64,000 bases of DNA from Rhynchopus sp. YZ270_cl-10 (Eukaryota; Euglenozoa; Diplonemea; Diplonemida; Diplonemidae): NCBI GenBank assembly GCA_964035575.1, contig OZ037884.1, forward strand, positions 1,240,001-1,304,000, given 5' to 3'. Shown piece by piece: positions 1-12,558 of the stretch (position 1 is its first letter; each line of letters starts with the position of its first letter). Below the pieces are notes generated by a model. The model saw only the letters and a program-made list of their open reading frames with translations, was not told the origin of the DNA and searched no databases. Position numbers and translations under genes: made by a program.

Positions 1-351
1 GTGCAAATAATCCTTCACCCCTGTTTTTCATCGGGTGTGCAGGTAGATGGGTGCAGGTGGGTTCAGGTACGTTTGTGCCGCGTGGGCGATACGTTTGGGA
101 CGCCTCACGGAATCTGAGGCAACATCGTCATCCCTGACCAGTCATGGTACAGGCACGGGCAGAAAGATGATGTGGATGATGTGGATTTCCATGATTCATG
201 ACCACTTGCGATGTCGCAAGGAGGTGAGAATTTTTTTTCAGACGATACATTTATCATTAGATCATGTGTCGTCACACTGTGTTGCACAAAATTTCACCCC
301 ACGGTGTATGAAAAAGTACCCCCTTCCCACCCAAAAACATGACCCATAACA
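1..351. other. gene-free stretch at window start
   Basis: No coding region is supported here. Short open frames exist on both strands but are short, mutually overlapping and without family resemblance. The stretch ends at the first base of the 352-3870 foldback-type element. Confidence 0.5.
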
Positions 352-561
352 TGGTCCTTTACCCCCCCCCCTTACACGACGTTGAAGTAACTTACTTTAC
401 TTGTGGTTTTACTTGTGGTTTTACATGTAATAATTTTTACTTGTGGTCACAAGTAATTACTTGTGACCACAAGTAACTTTTACTTGTGCACAAGTAATTT
501 TTTACTTGTGCACAAGTAACTTTTTACTTGTGCACACGGTGCGCTGGTCAGAGATCTGACC

Positions 562-694
562 AGGTACCCAGGTACCCAGGTACCCAGGTACCCAGGTACC
601 CAGGTACCCAGGTACCCAGGTACCCAGGTACCCAGGTACCCAGGTACCCAGGTACCCAGGTACCCAGGTACCCAGGTACCCAGGTACCCAGGTA
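562..694. repeat. GGTACCCA octamer array in element A
   Basis: About 16 head-to-tail copies of the octamer GGTACCCA, in which GGTACC is self-complementary. All six frames stay open because 8-mer repeats read through as VPGYLGTW-type or QVPRYPGT-type peptides. These frames are artefacts, not genes. Confidence 0.9.
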
Positions 695-699
695 CACGG

Positions 700-1892
700 T
701 ACACTGTGTACAAGGAAAAAAGTCGTGAAAGAGCAACCACAGCTCCACATGACAAACACAAAAGTGTCCAGTCACGTGGGGCATTCATGCACTGAGGAGA
801 TAATGATCCAACAATTTACAAGAAAGATTACTTAACCTACTGCTGGAAGTTGCCAGGTCGTAGTAACACACAAAGTGTGCCTCCGTTCGGGAAGACCGGA
901 TATTCTAGAGACCAAAAAGGCCTCAAGAATATCTTCCGGTAGTCAAGGTATAACCGAATGAACGGCCCAAGACCCCCGTGGAGAAGTTAAATGTTGTAAT
1001 GCTATCAAGTAGAAACTGCGACCACTGTCTTACCCTCCTCAATACATGGTGGAAGATGTCTTTGACAACAAATATCCTGTACCCAGGTACCCATATTCCC
1101 AGACCCACGCAGTACCACGTCGCAGTACTACGCAAAATTTACCACCAGACCCTGTCTTCGTGCACCTTAAGTACAACGCCGCAGACAGGCCAAACATGCG
1201 TTGGACTCAGAGGAATGCCCGCTGTGCAGGTATCATGAGAACCAACTCCCAGCAACAAGGGGCGCCTTTTGGCGGGCGTTGTTGAGGGTGTTTGGGGTGC
1301 AAAGTTTTCCACAATTTTGATGCGCGGGTACAGAAGTGTTGTCTTGTTCTTTCATCTCTAGGAATGTAAATGTCAATCGCGTTTAACTACCACGAGGGCT
1401 TGTTCAGTGAACCCACGAGGGGTCGAAGGGGGTTGGTTATCCCATATCTATCAAAGGTTGTGTCGACCAGGCGAATCCACTATGTTACGCTGTACGGGTT
1501 AAATCCGAAGAAATAACGCTTTAGCAGCCGCAGGAAGTTTGTTAAAAAGAGTGCCTCACGCTACACAAACCACCACCCGCGATTGACTTAGATGTTATAA
1601 CAAAGAGAATTCAGAACAAAACAACACCCTGCCCCATACACACTAAATTGTCATGCTTCGAGAGCATGCCTGGGCCAAAATTACTGTGACAAAAAGGCAA
1701 CAAGACCACCCACAAGGAGTGTGAAATGTGCACTGGATTTCTGGGGGAACGCAATATTTTCTTGTGCCTCGTCCTCCGCAAGCAGAGGACAGACTTTCCG
1801 GAAGGTTTCCAAAGTCGAATTTCTTGCACTAGCCATGCTCCCTGGGTTAATGGCAATAGCAGTGACTGACAAAATGTTCCCACCCCCCTTCA
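700..1892 (+). repeat. shared core of the foldback-type family, copy A
   Basis: Matches 11046-12225 and 13636-14860 in reverse complement with high similarity, for example the stretch around 1680-1740 against 11215-11260. No long conserved frame is seen: the small frames differ by indels between copies. The core looks non-coding or long decayed. Confidence 0.8.
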
Positions 1893-2333
1893 TCCGCAAA
1901 CTCAGTATTGATGCAGGTGAACGTGTGTGAGTTGAATGTCGGAGACGGCGAAGGTTCTCATCGCAATCGCAGATGCTGTTCAGATTTCACGATCCTGTGA
2001 TGAGTGGAAATGTGGGGTGTAGTTAGGTTATGGTAGCTTGGAAAATAGAAGTTAATTCATGACTTCAAGAAAAATGGTTATCGAATTTGAGGATGTAGAA
2101 AGACAGGGACGCAAAAAGTAGTGTAAAACCCCCCATATGTGAAAATTGTATTTTCTGGGGGAGATAAAACCATACCTTGTCTGCACATTCACCATTTGTG
2201 CCAGCGCCTCTGAGGGATAGAAGCTGGTTCTGGATCAACGTGGACTGCTCTTAGGGGAACCGGGGAACCGTTCCCTGGTTCCCGTTCCGAAATGACCGGT
2301 TCATTATACTCCAGTTCCGGGGGTATCGGACTG

Positions 2334-2455
2334 TTGGGGCCCCCTCGCCCGACCCCCAGATGACTGGCATGACAGCACCTTAATTTTTTTCTGCTCGCTG
2401 CGCTCGCGGAAGTACACCCCAAAAAAATTTCCGCTCGCTTCGCGCTAACTTTTGG
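2334..2455 (-). repeat. dispersed repeat (GCGAGCGAAGCGAGC family), inverted copy
   Basis: The reverse complement of this segment recurs at about 6384-6500 on the + strand, including the run of alternating GCGAGC/GCTCGC words and a GGGGGTCGGGCGAGGGGCCCC-like tail. It lies within the variable filler of element A. Confidence 0.7.
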
Positions 2456-2689
2456 AAAAAAATCTGAAAAATCGTGCTTCGGGCCCAAAAAAACGCACCT
2501 CAAATAGGGTTACGTCTGGGGGTGAAAAAGCAGTGTTTTGTGGCATTTCCGAGCTGTGGTGGGGCATATTCGGAAAAGTGGACAAATTTTAGTGACTTAA
2601 ATTTTCACATCATATGAACCCATACTCCTAAACAAGGGGCATTTTCAGTCTGAAAACCCAAATTCAGATGAAATTGTGGTGTTTTTGAC

Positions 2690-2795
2690 TGGGAACAGGT
2701 AGCGCCGCAGGCGCACGGTACCCAACCTTTTTCCTTTCCCTTTTCTCTGCTTTCTTTTGATTGCGCGAGCTGATTGCTCTCCACGGTGGGGTCAC
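2690..2795 (-). repeat. ~105-bp dispersed repeat with GCGCCTGCGGCGC, inverted copy
   Basis: Reverse-complement copy of the unit found at 4603-4710 and 5245-5350. It contains the palindrome-rich word GTGCGCCTGCGGCGC next to an A/G-rich tract. Confidence 0.75.
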
Positions 2796-4395
2796 ATGTG
2801 TGTGTGAAAACACTCTAAAGTACCCGTACTCTGAACTATGAGATTCCTCTGGTTCTAGTAAAGAAACCCCGGTCTCAAAAAGTGCGTAAATATCCTTTTC
2901 CGCCCAAGAGGTCGTTTTGTTGCATTTCCGAAGACCCACCCACGAGACCTGTCAAATCTATGTGACATGTTATAAAATAACATCTAATCTCGCATGTATC
3001 ACCAAAAACCCTAGTAACATTATCATCATGTGTGGGATGGTAGGTGTTCACATGACTCGTCACAACTCTTCACAACACAGTCTATGACATATATTGTTGC
3101 GAAAGAGTTGTGAATTGAAATGAAAATTTGTGTTCTCCAATACCCCGAACACCACAGGAAAATTGAGCCTTTTGAGCCTTCTTTCGAGCCTTCTCAAGGA
3201 GAAAAAGTTTAATTTTCCCAGTTTGTAATTTTGTTTTGCCGTACAATTGGAAATGAAGCGTTCCTTGTGCTAGTGATCGAAGAAGACGGTGTAATCTTCT
3301 TCACAGGATTTGATCTTCGAAAATTTCAGAAATCCTTTCCGAGCAATGTCGTAGGTTTCTTATGAGGCGTTCTTCTGAGCACCCTCATAGATATTTGCTG
3401 CCTGCTTCTTCGTAGCCCTTCGCGATTTTGTGTTTTTGACGTTAAAATGCCTATGGGTGTTTTTTGGGGGTGAAAAAACCTCAAAAACGCGTTTTAGACC
3501 CCTAGAAAGGCTCAAAACTGCTCAATTCTGGCCGGAATTGCAAAATTGGGCACTTTTAGGGTATGACCAAAAAAATTTTCGAGAGTTCAGTTAGTACAGA
3601 GGCGCACCTTAGAAGGTTTTGACAGGTGATTTTTACTTGTGCACAAGTAAAAAGTTACTTGTGCACAAGTAAAAGTTACTTGTGATCACAAGTAATTACT
3701 TGTGCCACAAGTAAACTATTTTCACAAGTAAAATTACATGTAAAACCACAAGTAAAGTCATTTACTTCAACGTCGTGTACCCCCTCCTTTACCCCCCCCC
3801 CTTATTTTACCCCCCCTTTTCCAAAATTTCCGGTTCACCGACCCAAAGGGGGGGGGGGGGTAAAGGACCACGAATAGGACTGATTTTATTTTTTTTGCAC
3901 CCTCTTTTTATGAGGATTTTGACCATCTATCTAAACTTCTTTCTTTTGTTGTTCGTTTAGTGTTGATTGCGTCTGTGATTTGTGTGTCGTTATAAAAAAG
4001 CTGTATTCCAAAAAGAGGGCCGTGCGGCTCCCCCTTCAAGAATGTTGCGCCAACGTGAAAAGAGACTTTTCTTTTCAACATCTGACCACTGATCTTTACA
4101 TCACAATTGCAATACATACCCGAACGATCATTTTGCGACGTATCCCCCCTTTTTTTGTATATCAAACTCGACAACTTACAGAGCAAAAATACTCAAAATA
4201 GAGACAGGGGGAAACTCTAGTGCAAAAGAACAGAACAGAAGTCATATTATACAGTTTTTTTTGCCACAAGAAGGGCACATTCATTTTACAAGTATTATTT
4301 TGTTGCATCGATGGCCGTCCATTTTTGGATGTCCTTTAATTACCCCCACTCCCTTCCCTTTGTGTTCAATTTTCCTTTTTACCTTTTTTTTCCAA

Positions 4396-4434
4396 GGTAC
4401 ACTGTCACGAGAGGGCTTTGTATTTCAAGTCAAT
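4396..4434 (+). repeat. ACGAGAG-loop hairpin repeat (TACA-stem subtype)
   Basis: TACAC at 4398-4402 faces TGTA at 4419-4422 across a segment holding CACGAGAGGG, followed by TTCAAGTC. Same subtype at 23951, 37364 and, degenerate, 31300-31400. Confidence 0.6.
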
Positions 4435-4602
4435 TTTTTTTGAATAAGGGAAAACAAACTTTCGGTCTGCGTGCGCGTCCTGCGTGCCTGGGTTTTTTTG
4501 AGATTTTCAGAAAAAAAGTTTTTTTCAAAAAAAAGTTTTTTCTGTGGAAAGGCGAATACCGACCCCCCTGCTACCCCCGTCTCCCCCAAAAAAATTTTCC
4601 CA

Positions 4603-4710
4603 TGGAGAGCAATCGGCTCGCGCAATCAAAAGAAGGCAGAGAAAAGGGAAAATAAAAAAAGAAAAAAGTTGGGTACCGTGCGCCTGCGGCGCTACCTGTC
4701 CCCTACCCTC
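4603..4710 (+). repeat. ~105-bp dispersed repeat with GCGCCTGCGGCGC
   Basis: Near-identical to 5245-5350 and, inverted, to 2690-2795: a gagagcaatcggctcgcgca start, an A/G-rich middle, then the word GGTACCGTGCGCCTGCGGCG. Confidence 0.75.
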
Positions 4711-5244
4711 CTTTATTTTTAAACATGGTGTACTTATTTATGTACAGTGTTCATTTTCTTTTGAGTACGACTCCACATCCCTTCTCCCTCACGGATAAAG
4801 ATCGATTAGGACACCATAGGGCACACCTGCAAACCTGCTCCGCAGCGAATAATGAGCTGCTGAACCGTCTCCACCCTCGCTGTGTGAGGGCACCCCCTCC
4901 GAGGACATAACCGTCCTGGGTTTTCGTTTTCGCTCTTCTCTGTGGTCACTGAACCCCCACCGCCATCACTACAATACCATAGCTTCTTCAGTACATTGGT
5001 GTTTCCAGTAAAACACTACAATTCCATGCCAAGTTGGATTTTCAGACTGAAAATGACCCTTGTTGAGTACGGGTTTATACTTTGTGACAATTTGAGTCAC
5101 TGAATTTTTGTCCATTTTTCCGTATATCCCCCACCATAAGCCGGGATTGGTTCGGAAATGCGGTATCCTTACTAAAACCAGAGGAATCTCGTAGTTCCTA
5201 GTAAGGGTACTTCAGTGTATTTTTGTACACACATGTGACCCCAC

Positions 5245-5350
5245 CGTGGAGAGCAATCGGCTCGCGCAATCAAAAGAAAGCAGAAAAAAGGGGAAAAGAA
5301 GAAAAGGAAAAAGTTGGGTACCGTGCGCCTGCGGCGCTACCTGTTCCCAG
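5245..5350 (+). repeat. ~105-bp dispersed repeat with GCGCCTGCGGCGC
   Basis: Second direct copy of the unit at 4603. The end word GTACCGTGCGCCTGC also occurs alone at about 20373 and, within a predicted exon, at about 24092. Confidence 0.75.
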
Positions 5351-6631
5351 TCAAAAACACCATAATTTGATCTGAAGTTGGGTTTTCAGTCCTGAAAATG
5401 ACCCTTGCTCACGAGTATGGGTTCATATTTTGTAAAAATTTAAGTCACTAAAATTTCCGTATATCCCCCACCACAGAACGGGATTGGCTCGGAAATACCA
5501 CAAAACACTGTTTTCACCCCCTTATACACAACTGTTTGAGGTGCGTTTTTTTGGTCCCAAAACACGATTTTTCAGATTTTCCCCCCAAAAGTTAGCGCGA
5601 AGCCTGTTCTCACTCCATGAAAGAAGGACAATTTGAAAAAAACTTTTTTTTAAAACAAACTTTTTTTTGCCTGCCTGCCTGGGTTTTTCTGGGGGACGTC
5701 CCGACGCGCACGCAGACGAGAAGTTTGTTTTCCCTAATTGAGTTTTTTTTTTCGTGTGATCCCCGCCAGTCAGGGCACTAGCTAGACTTTTTTTTTTCCG
5801 TTTTTTTGCGGTTTTGCGGTTTCAAAAAAATTTTCGCGCGGCGACAAACTAGAAGGGAAAACACACGAATGAGGGCGGGGTCCGGGGAGATTTTGGGTAG
5901 GGGTTCTTTACAGGGCATTTTTTACGGGGCTATACCCGACTGACCCCTGGTGGAATATCCTGCCAACTTCATTGCATGTATCAGAATGCTTCTGTGCGTG
6001 AGCATACGTTGCCACATGGTCTGCACAGCTTCCGACGTTCGCACATACTCCCCCCAGTCTCCTGTTTGCTGTCGACCATTCTACCACATACTCCTCCATG
6101 TCCGCGGTGGCACGCCGGCTCTATGCTCTGACTTAATCTCCCCGATCGTGGACCACCCCTCTACCTGAATCGATTGCATTTTCGGTTGCAAAATGCAACT
6201 GTCCAAATTGCAAGGGAATTCCCGAAGACATTGTAAAATAATAAATGGCGCCGCAGGCAAAAAAATTAGGGTACGGTGTAAAGATGCCGGTTTTACACCA
6301 GAATCACTCAACAAACCCTTTTTTTTTTGCGAAGCAAAAAAGGAAAATGGCGCCGCAGGCAAAAAAAAATATGGGTTAACTCCGCGAGCGAAGCGAGCGG
6401 AAATTTTTTTGGGGTGTACTTCCGTGAGCGCAGCGAGCAAAAAAAAATTAAGGTGCTATCATGCCAGTCATCTGGGGGTCGGGCGAGGGGCCCCAACAGT
6501 GCCCAAAACCCGCCACATATTTTTTTTTTTCTGCCCCGAGATTTTCCGTTTTTTTTTTTTTTTTCGCCAAAACCGGGTTTTTGCGGTTTTGAAACCGCAA
6601 AAAAGCACCTAGCTAGTGCCCTGCCGCCAGT

Positions 6632-6840
6632 GTCTTATCCAGGAATCCAGATTTTAAGTTTGGGGGGGTCAGTTTGTTTTTTTTGCCCAAATTTTTTTTT
6701 CAGCACGACCAGGGAACATGGTGAACTGTATATTTTTTTTTTTGCGGAGCAAAAAAAAAAAAAACAAAAAAAATGGCGCCGCAGGCGAAAATTTTTTTGG
6801 GTACGGTGTAAATGTATAGCTTTTTACACCACGCCGAGGA
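6632..6840 (+). repeat. ~210-bp dispersed repeat
   Basis: Begins GTCTTATCCAGGAATCCAGA and ends around TTTTTACACCACG, with ATGGCGCCGCAGGC in the middle. A diverged full copy lies at 24511-24720 and a partial one at about 6243-6330. Confidence 0.75.
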
Positions 6841-8210
6841 AACACCTCAAACCCAGCTGAAAAAACTGACCCCCCCCACCGGCCCAAATTTCCGGAGAAA
6901 ATTTGGGGGGGGTCACTGACCCCCCCCAACCTGCCCAAAAAATACACTGATCCCCGCGCATTTTTTATTTCCCATTTGTGTGGTGGCTACCATTTTTGAC
7001 AATTTTTCAGAAAAGAAAAATTGTGTTGAAAATAGACCCAGCAATCTGTTTTTGGGGAAAAGCTTTTCAAGCGAGTTGTGTGGGTTTATTGGGTTCCAAT
7101 TGAGAAGACAGGACGCATCAGAGAAAAAAAAACCTTTTTTTTTTAAATAGGTCAAACGCAGTTGACAGAGGGAAATGCTGCTGTCGCTCTAACTGTTTTT
7201 ACACTCATTTGTGCTCCTCCCTTCTCATACGTCAGTATCTGTACTTCAGGATCTTTTTTGTAAACGTATCAGTTTTCAAAAAAGGTGGAAGCGCAACTAA
7301 CGAACTCTCCTTTTTCGTTTCCCGTTTTTCCCGTGTATGTGAAGGGACTGTAGTGATTTTTTTTTTGGCCTCAAAGAGGTTTCCTCTTCACTGCCAGGTA
7401 GTAAGTGGGAGAGTATTGCAGTAAAAAATACCTCCCCGCATACCTAACAGATGGCTCATGACCTCTCTTTTCACACTCCTTTTTACATTGTGCGTTAGTG
7501 TAGCCATAATTGCTAACTCGTTCATTGTGATTTTTGCAGAATCGCGTTTTACAAATGTGTCTACATTTATTTCATTCTTGGAAATCAGACTCCACTCCTC
7601 CTCCACTCTGTACACCTGATCTTTGCCTGAAATTTCAGAGGAGTTTGGTGAACCCCCCAAACTCCACTAAATTTTCAGACCAAATCAGGTATCAGGCTAC
7701 GATTTCACCCATTTTTTTTTTCCATTTTAATTCTCTTTCTGGGGTTGACCAGGTGTTGTTCAAAGTGGGTTTTTAAACCACAAGAATAAACAAAACAAAA
7801 CAATTTGTTGTCAAAACAAAACAAAGCAAAAGCCACATTTCATTTTGGTGCAGATCTCAAATTATTACAAAAACAAAGCGTTCCACATTTCTTTGTACCC
7901 ATGAAATAACTGTTTCACAGCCTTTGTACACTGTTTTTTTTTAATGTGCAGAACCTTGTATTGTGTTGTGGCCGTTACGTTCTTCAACATGCTCTTTTAT
8001 TCTCTATTTTTCAAAAACCCAGCGTCTTCGATTTTCTTTTCTGTGCTCTCTTGATCTTTCCCTCCTTTTTTTCCCTCAAAAACAGTTTACTCCTCCCTCG
8101 AGCTTATTCGCTTCCTGTAGGAACATTTGATCGGTTTCAGAAAACCCTACCATGTCTGCAATGCAGAGGGCAGAGGGGGGGACATTCATTTTCCGAGTAT
8201 TAAAAAAAGT

Positions 8211-8256
8211 AGTGGAGCACACTCTAGGGTGGCTACACTAATACAACCAAGTTTTC
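8211..8256 (+). repeat. 46-bp repeat shared with 15812-15857
   Basis: Contains CTCTAGGGTGGCTACACTAA and continues to ACAACCAAGTTTTCA. The copy at 15812 is essentially identical. Confidence 0.75.
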
Positions 8257-8500
8257 AAAAAAAAACACCTTTGTTGGTGTGATTCAGGGGGGTACGGACA
8301 ATCCACGGAAGAACCATGAGGGAACCACGGAGAACTGTTTCGGGCTATATTAAGATTTGCGGAACACCTTCGGGGGAACCACGGAGAATCCGTTTGGGTG
8401 ATCACACCATTTGTTCTCGATCATACCTCTGATACTACCAGCTGTACCATATCCCTCTCTTCCTATTTTTCTCCCCATCAGTTTTGGTTTTGTTTCTTAA

Positions 8501-8530
8501 AGATGTGTGCACGAGAGGCACATTCATACA
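8501..8530 (+). repeat. ACGAGAG-loop hairpin repeat (TGTGC stem)
   Basis: Stem TGTGC at 8506-8510, loop ACGAGAG at 8511-8517, stem GCACA at 8518-8522, then TTCATAC. Confidence 0.7.
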
Positions 8531-8944
8531 TTTTTTTTTCTTTTTTTTTTTTGCCGAACTTCGCGCTCATGAGTTGCCTCTGCCCATATTTCCACTATTC
8601 CCACACCCTCATTACCCTTGCGAATGTGATTATTTTAAAAATTTCAAGTAAATTGTCATGAATCACAGCCATGAATCGTGTCTCAAAAGAAAGAACACAG
8701 AAAAATAGTGTTGACAGTATCATGAGGGAATGTCTGGAAGAGTCTGGCAGACTTTTTCGGAAATCTAAAAAAAAATAATTGTGCTTGAGCGGTGTGACTG
8801 AAAACAGGCCTTTTGGTGTACAAAAGAAGTACAAAAGGTACACTTCAATTCGGCATAACCACACCATTGGGTCAATTTTTTTTTAGATTTCTGAGAGAGT
8901 CTTTCCAGAATCTGCCATACTTTTCATCAAATGATCATTTCCAG

Positions 8945-8996
8945 TCAGTGCCTGCGTCCGCCGGTGTACGGTGAGGCCTTTGCACTTTCAACTTCT
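8945..8996 (+). repeat. AGTGC-closed structured repeat (family H2)
   Basis: AGTGC at the 5' side pairs with GCACT at the 3' side. An inner CCG...CGG pair is present and TTCAACTT follows. Same arrangement at 41090-41140 and a degenerate copy at 15778-15815. Confidence 0.6.
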
Positions 8997-9881
8997 ATTT
9001 CTAAAATAAAGCCTTCGGGCAACATTGCGTGCGGAACCCCCCTGCTTGCAGGGGATTATCGAAATAAATATAAACAACAGTATTGTTGCTTTGCTCTACA
9101 ACATTCTATGGTCAATCCTGTATGTGTACCCGAGAGGTGTCTTGCACGTTTTTCACTTTCAATTTTTTATACAGTTCGGTCCAGTTACAATTATAACTAG
9201 ACCGTTAGGTTCTGGTTAGACTGTCTAGCAAGACTGTACTGTATATTTTTTAACTAGTTTTTACTATCAAAACCCCTCCCCGAACAGAGGCGTGGCTTCA
9301 CAAGGAAGGGTGGTGCCACTTCAATGGTGTCTTCCTTCCTCCAGCCTGGTCATTAGTCTTACAAGCTTTCCCTTCTGAGTCAGGAAGCTTTGCAAAAGCC
9401 TCCCCTGACTCTCAGCATTTTTATAGGTGAGCACGAGATCACTCGATGGTGTCATCTTTCCCACACAAACAAAATTGCTCTTTCTTTTGGTATGACTCTG
9501 TTTACTTTTTATCAAACAAAAAACAAAAAAAAACACACACACAGTGCAAGATGGTCTTCTGGCAGCTACACAAACAGATTGTCTAAGCATGTCACACCCA
9601 TGCCTACACTCTTTCTACGGAGGTATAGGGGATGCATTACTACTGCCTCCCCCTCCACCCCCACTCGCGCGATGGTGAAGTGAAATGATTTTCTTGGGTT
9701 TTGCTTGTGGCTGAGGAGGTGAAGCCACAAATAAAACACTACAAGTCAAAGTTATGTGCTTTACCGTCGTGCGCAAAACCAAAAATTTGTTTTGCTAGTT
9801 AGTGCGTTTTTTTTTTGCCCATTTTATATCATAACCACTGGCTTCGACGCCCATTTTGTATGTTTTTGAATTTTTTTTGTT

Positions 9882-9921
9882 GAGGTGACCTAAGCATAGC
9901 GAGGCTTAGGTTCATCTTGCA
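9882..9921 (+). repeat. ACGAGAG-type hairpin repeat (CTAAGC stem)
   Basis: CTAAGC at 9890-9895, loop ATAGCGAG, GCTTAG at 9904-9909, then GTTCATCTT. Confidence 0.7.
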
Positions 9922-11045
9922 AATGCTATAAGGAACTGTCAATGTGAAGGCCCACATTCAGCTCTGCTTTTCGTATGATGGCATTCTCGTATGCTGTGCT
10001 CAGTGTTCCCCCCCAACCCTAAAAAAACAACGTTTTTTTGTTTTTTTTAAGCTTTGTTCAAGTACAGTTCACCCGAAGAGGCGTTTGTACTCTTGCGGCG
10101 GGCAGCGCGGAACCCCGCTAGGCAGCGCACCAAAACAAAGTAAGAGACATTACCAAGTGGCGTGGCTGCCGGAAATTACCAGGTAGGTAGGCAGCCACGT
10201 GCATCGTAGGTGAAGGATAGCATATTCTCAACCAACATATTCCATGGGTTTCTGTTTTAAAAAAAACGGAAACTTTTTGTATCTATTTTTTTTGGGGAAA
10301 CGACAATGTGGACTCTAAAAATGTGGATTACGACAATGTGGATTAATAATCCACATTGTCGCATAATCCACATTGTCGTAATCCACATTGTCGCAAAAAA
10401 TAATCCACATTGTCGCATAATCCGGATTCTTGATTTTTTGCCTTCTAAGGTGAGCCTCTGTAATAACTAGACTCTCGAAAATTTTTTTGGTCGCATCCTA
10501 AAAGTGCCCAATTTTGCAATTAAAGCCAGAATTGAGCAGTTTTGAGCCTCTCTGGGGGTCTAAAACGCGTTTTTGCGGTTTTTTCCACCAAAACACCAGT
10601 AATCCACCTTGTCACATAATCCGGATTATTGTCGGTAATCCGGATTATTGACTATTTTTGCCTTCTAAGGTGAGCCTCTGTAATAACTAGACTCTCGAAA
10701 ATTTTTTTGGTCACATCCTAAAAGTGCCCAATTTTGCAATTCCAGCCAGAATTGAGCAGTTTTGAGCCTCCTACTGGGTACCCAGAGAAAGCACCTTGAC
10801 AGCAGCGAAGGCGCAAGACAAGGTATGTAAATATGTTTAACTTTCTGGTGAATATTCAACAAAATAAGGCCGTCGACTCGTATTTCCTCCAAGAGTCTCC
10901 AGAACAATATTTTACACCCCGCCAACTTATTTTTTTAAGAAGTCACCTTCTTTAATTTCCCCACCACTCACAAATTCACTTTTAAACAGGTATCGCAATG
11001 AGTGCAACGTCGAGAGTGCAGAACGAGCGAACATATGGGTAGAAA

Positions 11046-12225
11046 GGGGGGTGGGAACACTCTGTCGCAGTCACTGCTATTGCCATTAACCCAGGGAGCA
11101 TAGCTAGTGCAAGAAATTCGACTTTGGAAACCTTCCGGAAAGTCTGTCCTCTACTTACGGAGGACTAGACGCAAGAAAATATTGTTTGTTCCCCCAGAAA
11201 ACCAGTGCACAATTCACACTCCTTGTGGGTGGTCTTGTTGCCTTTTCGTCATAGTAATTTTGGCCCAGGCATGCTCTTGAAGTATGACAATTTAGTGTGT
11301 ATGGGGCAGGGTGTTGTTTTGTTCTGAATTCTCTTTGTTATAACATCTAAGTCAATCGCGGGTGGTGGTTTGTGTAGCGTGAGGCACTCTTTTTAGCAAA
11401 CTTCCTGCGGCTGCTAAAGTGTTATTTCTTCGGATTTAACAACGTACAGCGTAACATAGTGGTTTAGCCTGGTCGACACAACCTTTGATAGATACGGGAT
11501 AACCAACCCCCTTCGACCCCTCGTGGGTTCACTGAACAAGCCCTAGTGGTAGTTAAACGCGATTGACATTTACATTTCTTAGAGATGAAAGAACAAGATA
11601 ACACTTCTGTACCCGCGCATCAAAATTGTGGAAAACTTTGTACCCCAAACACCCTCAACAACGCCCGCCAAAAGGCGCCCCTTGTTGCTGGGAGTTGGTT
11701 CTCATGATACCTGCACAGCGGGCATTCCTCTGAGTCCAACGCATGTTTGGCCTGTCTGCGGCGTTGTACTTCAGGTGCACGAAGACAGGGTCTGGTGGTA
11801 AATTTTGCGTAGTACTGCGACGTGGTACTGCGTGGGTCTGGGAACCTGGGTACCTGGGTACAGGAAATTTGTTGTGGAAGACATCAACCACCATGCATTG
11901 AGGAGGGTAAGACAGTGTTCGCAGTTTCTACCTGATAGCATTACAACATTTAACTTCTCCACGGGGGTCTTGGGCCGTTCACTCGGTTATACCTTGACTA
12001 CCGGAAGATATTCTTGAGGCCTTTTTGGTCTCTAGAATATCCGGTCTTCCCGAACGGAGGCACACTTTGTGTGTTACTACGACCTGGCAATTTCCAGCAG
12101 TAGGTTAAGTAATCTTTCTTGTAAATTGTTGGATCATTATCTCCTCAGTGCATGAATGCCCCACGTGACTGGACACTTTTGTGTTTGTCATGTGGAGCTG
12201 TAGTTGCTCTTTCACGACTTTTTTC
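11046..12225 (-). repeat. shared core of the foldback-type family, copy B
   Basis: Reverse complement of 700-1892 and same orientation as 13636-14860. Differences are mainly point changes and short indels. Confidence 0.8.
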
Positions 12226-12234
12226 CTGTTCCTG

Positions 12235-12395
12235 GGTACCTGGACCTGGACCTGGTACCTGGGTACCTGGGTACCTGGGTACCTGGGTACCTGGGTACCT
12301 GGGTACCTGGGTACCTGGGTACCTGGGTACCTGGGTACCTGGGTACCTGGGTACCTGGGTACCTGGGTACCTGGGTACCTGGGTACCTGGGTACC
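12235..12395. repeat. GGTACCTG octamer array in element B
   Basis: About 17 copies of CTGGGTAC, preceded by two variant CTGGAC units. It is placed between core and inverted end exactly as in elements A and C. Confidence 0.9.
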
Positions 12396-12558
12396 AAGAA
12401 GGCAAAAAATCAAGAATCCGGATTATGCGACAATGTGGATTATTTTTTGCGACAATGTGGATTACGACAATGTGGATTATGCGACAATGTGGATTATTAA
12501 TCCACATTGTCGTAATCCACATTTTTAGAGTCCACATTGTCGTTTCCCCATTTTTTTT

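Larger units (their letters stand above)
352..3870 (+). mobile_element. foldback-type element A (3.5 kb, long inverted-repeat ends)
   Basis: The outer ends are TGGTCCTTTACCCCC at 352 and its reverse complement ending at 3870. Inside each end is an inverted array built from the palindromic unit TTACTTGTGCACAAGTAA and variants (about 385-535 and 3630-3770). Reading inward from the left come a GGTACCCA octamer array (562-694) and a ~1.2 kb core (about 700-1892) shared with elements B and C in inverse orientation. Then comes a variable filler (about 1893-3625), itself made of other dispersed repeats. Its last part (about 3480-3625) is shared with element B. No target-site duplication is visible, and the outer C-tract ends may belong to a second nested element. 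No transposase-like frame is seen, so it looks non-autonomous. The repeat-built ends resemble Drosophila foldback elements in architecture only. Confidence 0.6.
3871..10293. other. gene-free, repeat-rich spacer
   Basis: No gene is supported. It holds two copies of the 105-bp GCGCCTGCGGCGC repeat, a GCGAGC-type repeat, a ~210-bp repeat also present at 24511, hairpins of the ACGAGAG-loop family (4396, 8501, 9882), one AGTGC-closed hairpin repeat (8945) and many A/T homopolymers. Open frames here are homopolymer-rich and without recognisable domains. Confidence 0.6.
10294..12549 (-). mobile_element. foldback-type element B (2.26 kb)
   Basis: Starts GGGGAAACGAC and ends with the reverse complement GTCGTTTCCCC. 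Inverted-repeat ends of ~150 bp (10294-10446 and 12398-12549) are built from repeated AATCCACATTGTCG words. It is flanked on both sides by ATTTTTTTT (10285-10293 and 12550-12558), a possible 9-bp target duplication, though the tract is low-complexity. In reverse orientation the order is inverted end, GGTACC octamer array (12235-12395), core (11046-12225), filler (about 10447-11045), inverted end, the same as element A. The filler contains a local duplication (10440-10560 and about 10640-10760). No transposase frame is seen. Confidence 0.7.

Noticed and set aside
562-694. Overlapping open frames reading VPGYLGTW or QVPRYPGT
   Set aside because: They are forced by the stop-free octamer array and are open in several frames on both strands. 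The same happens at 12235-12395.
1985-2015. Hammerhead ribozyme core in element A
   Set aside because: GTGATGAGTGGAAA resembles CTGATGAG...GAAA, but the required C is absent and no closing helices are found.
9882-9921. tRNA-derived SINE or tRNA gene from the GGTTCATC word
   Set aside because: The B-box resemblance is weak, no A-box or cloverleaf fits, and the stems covary around a fixed loop unlike a T-arm.
562-12395. CRISPR array
   Set aside because: Repeats are 8 bp, head to tail, with no spacers, and the surroundings are eukaryotic.
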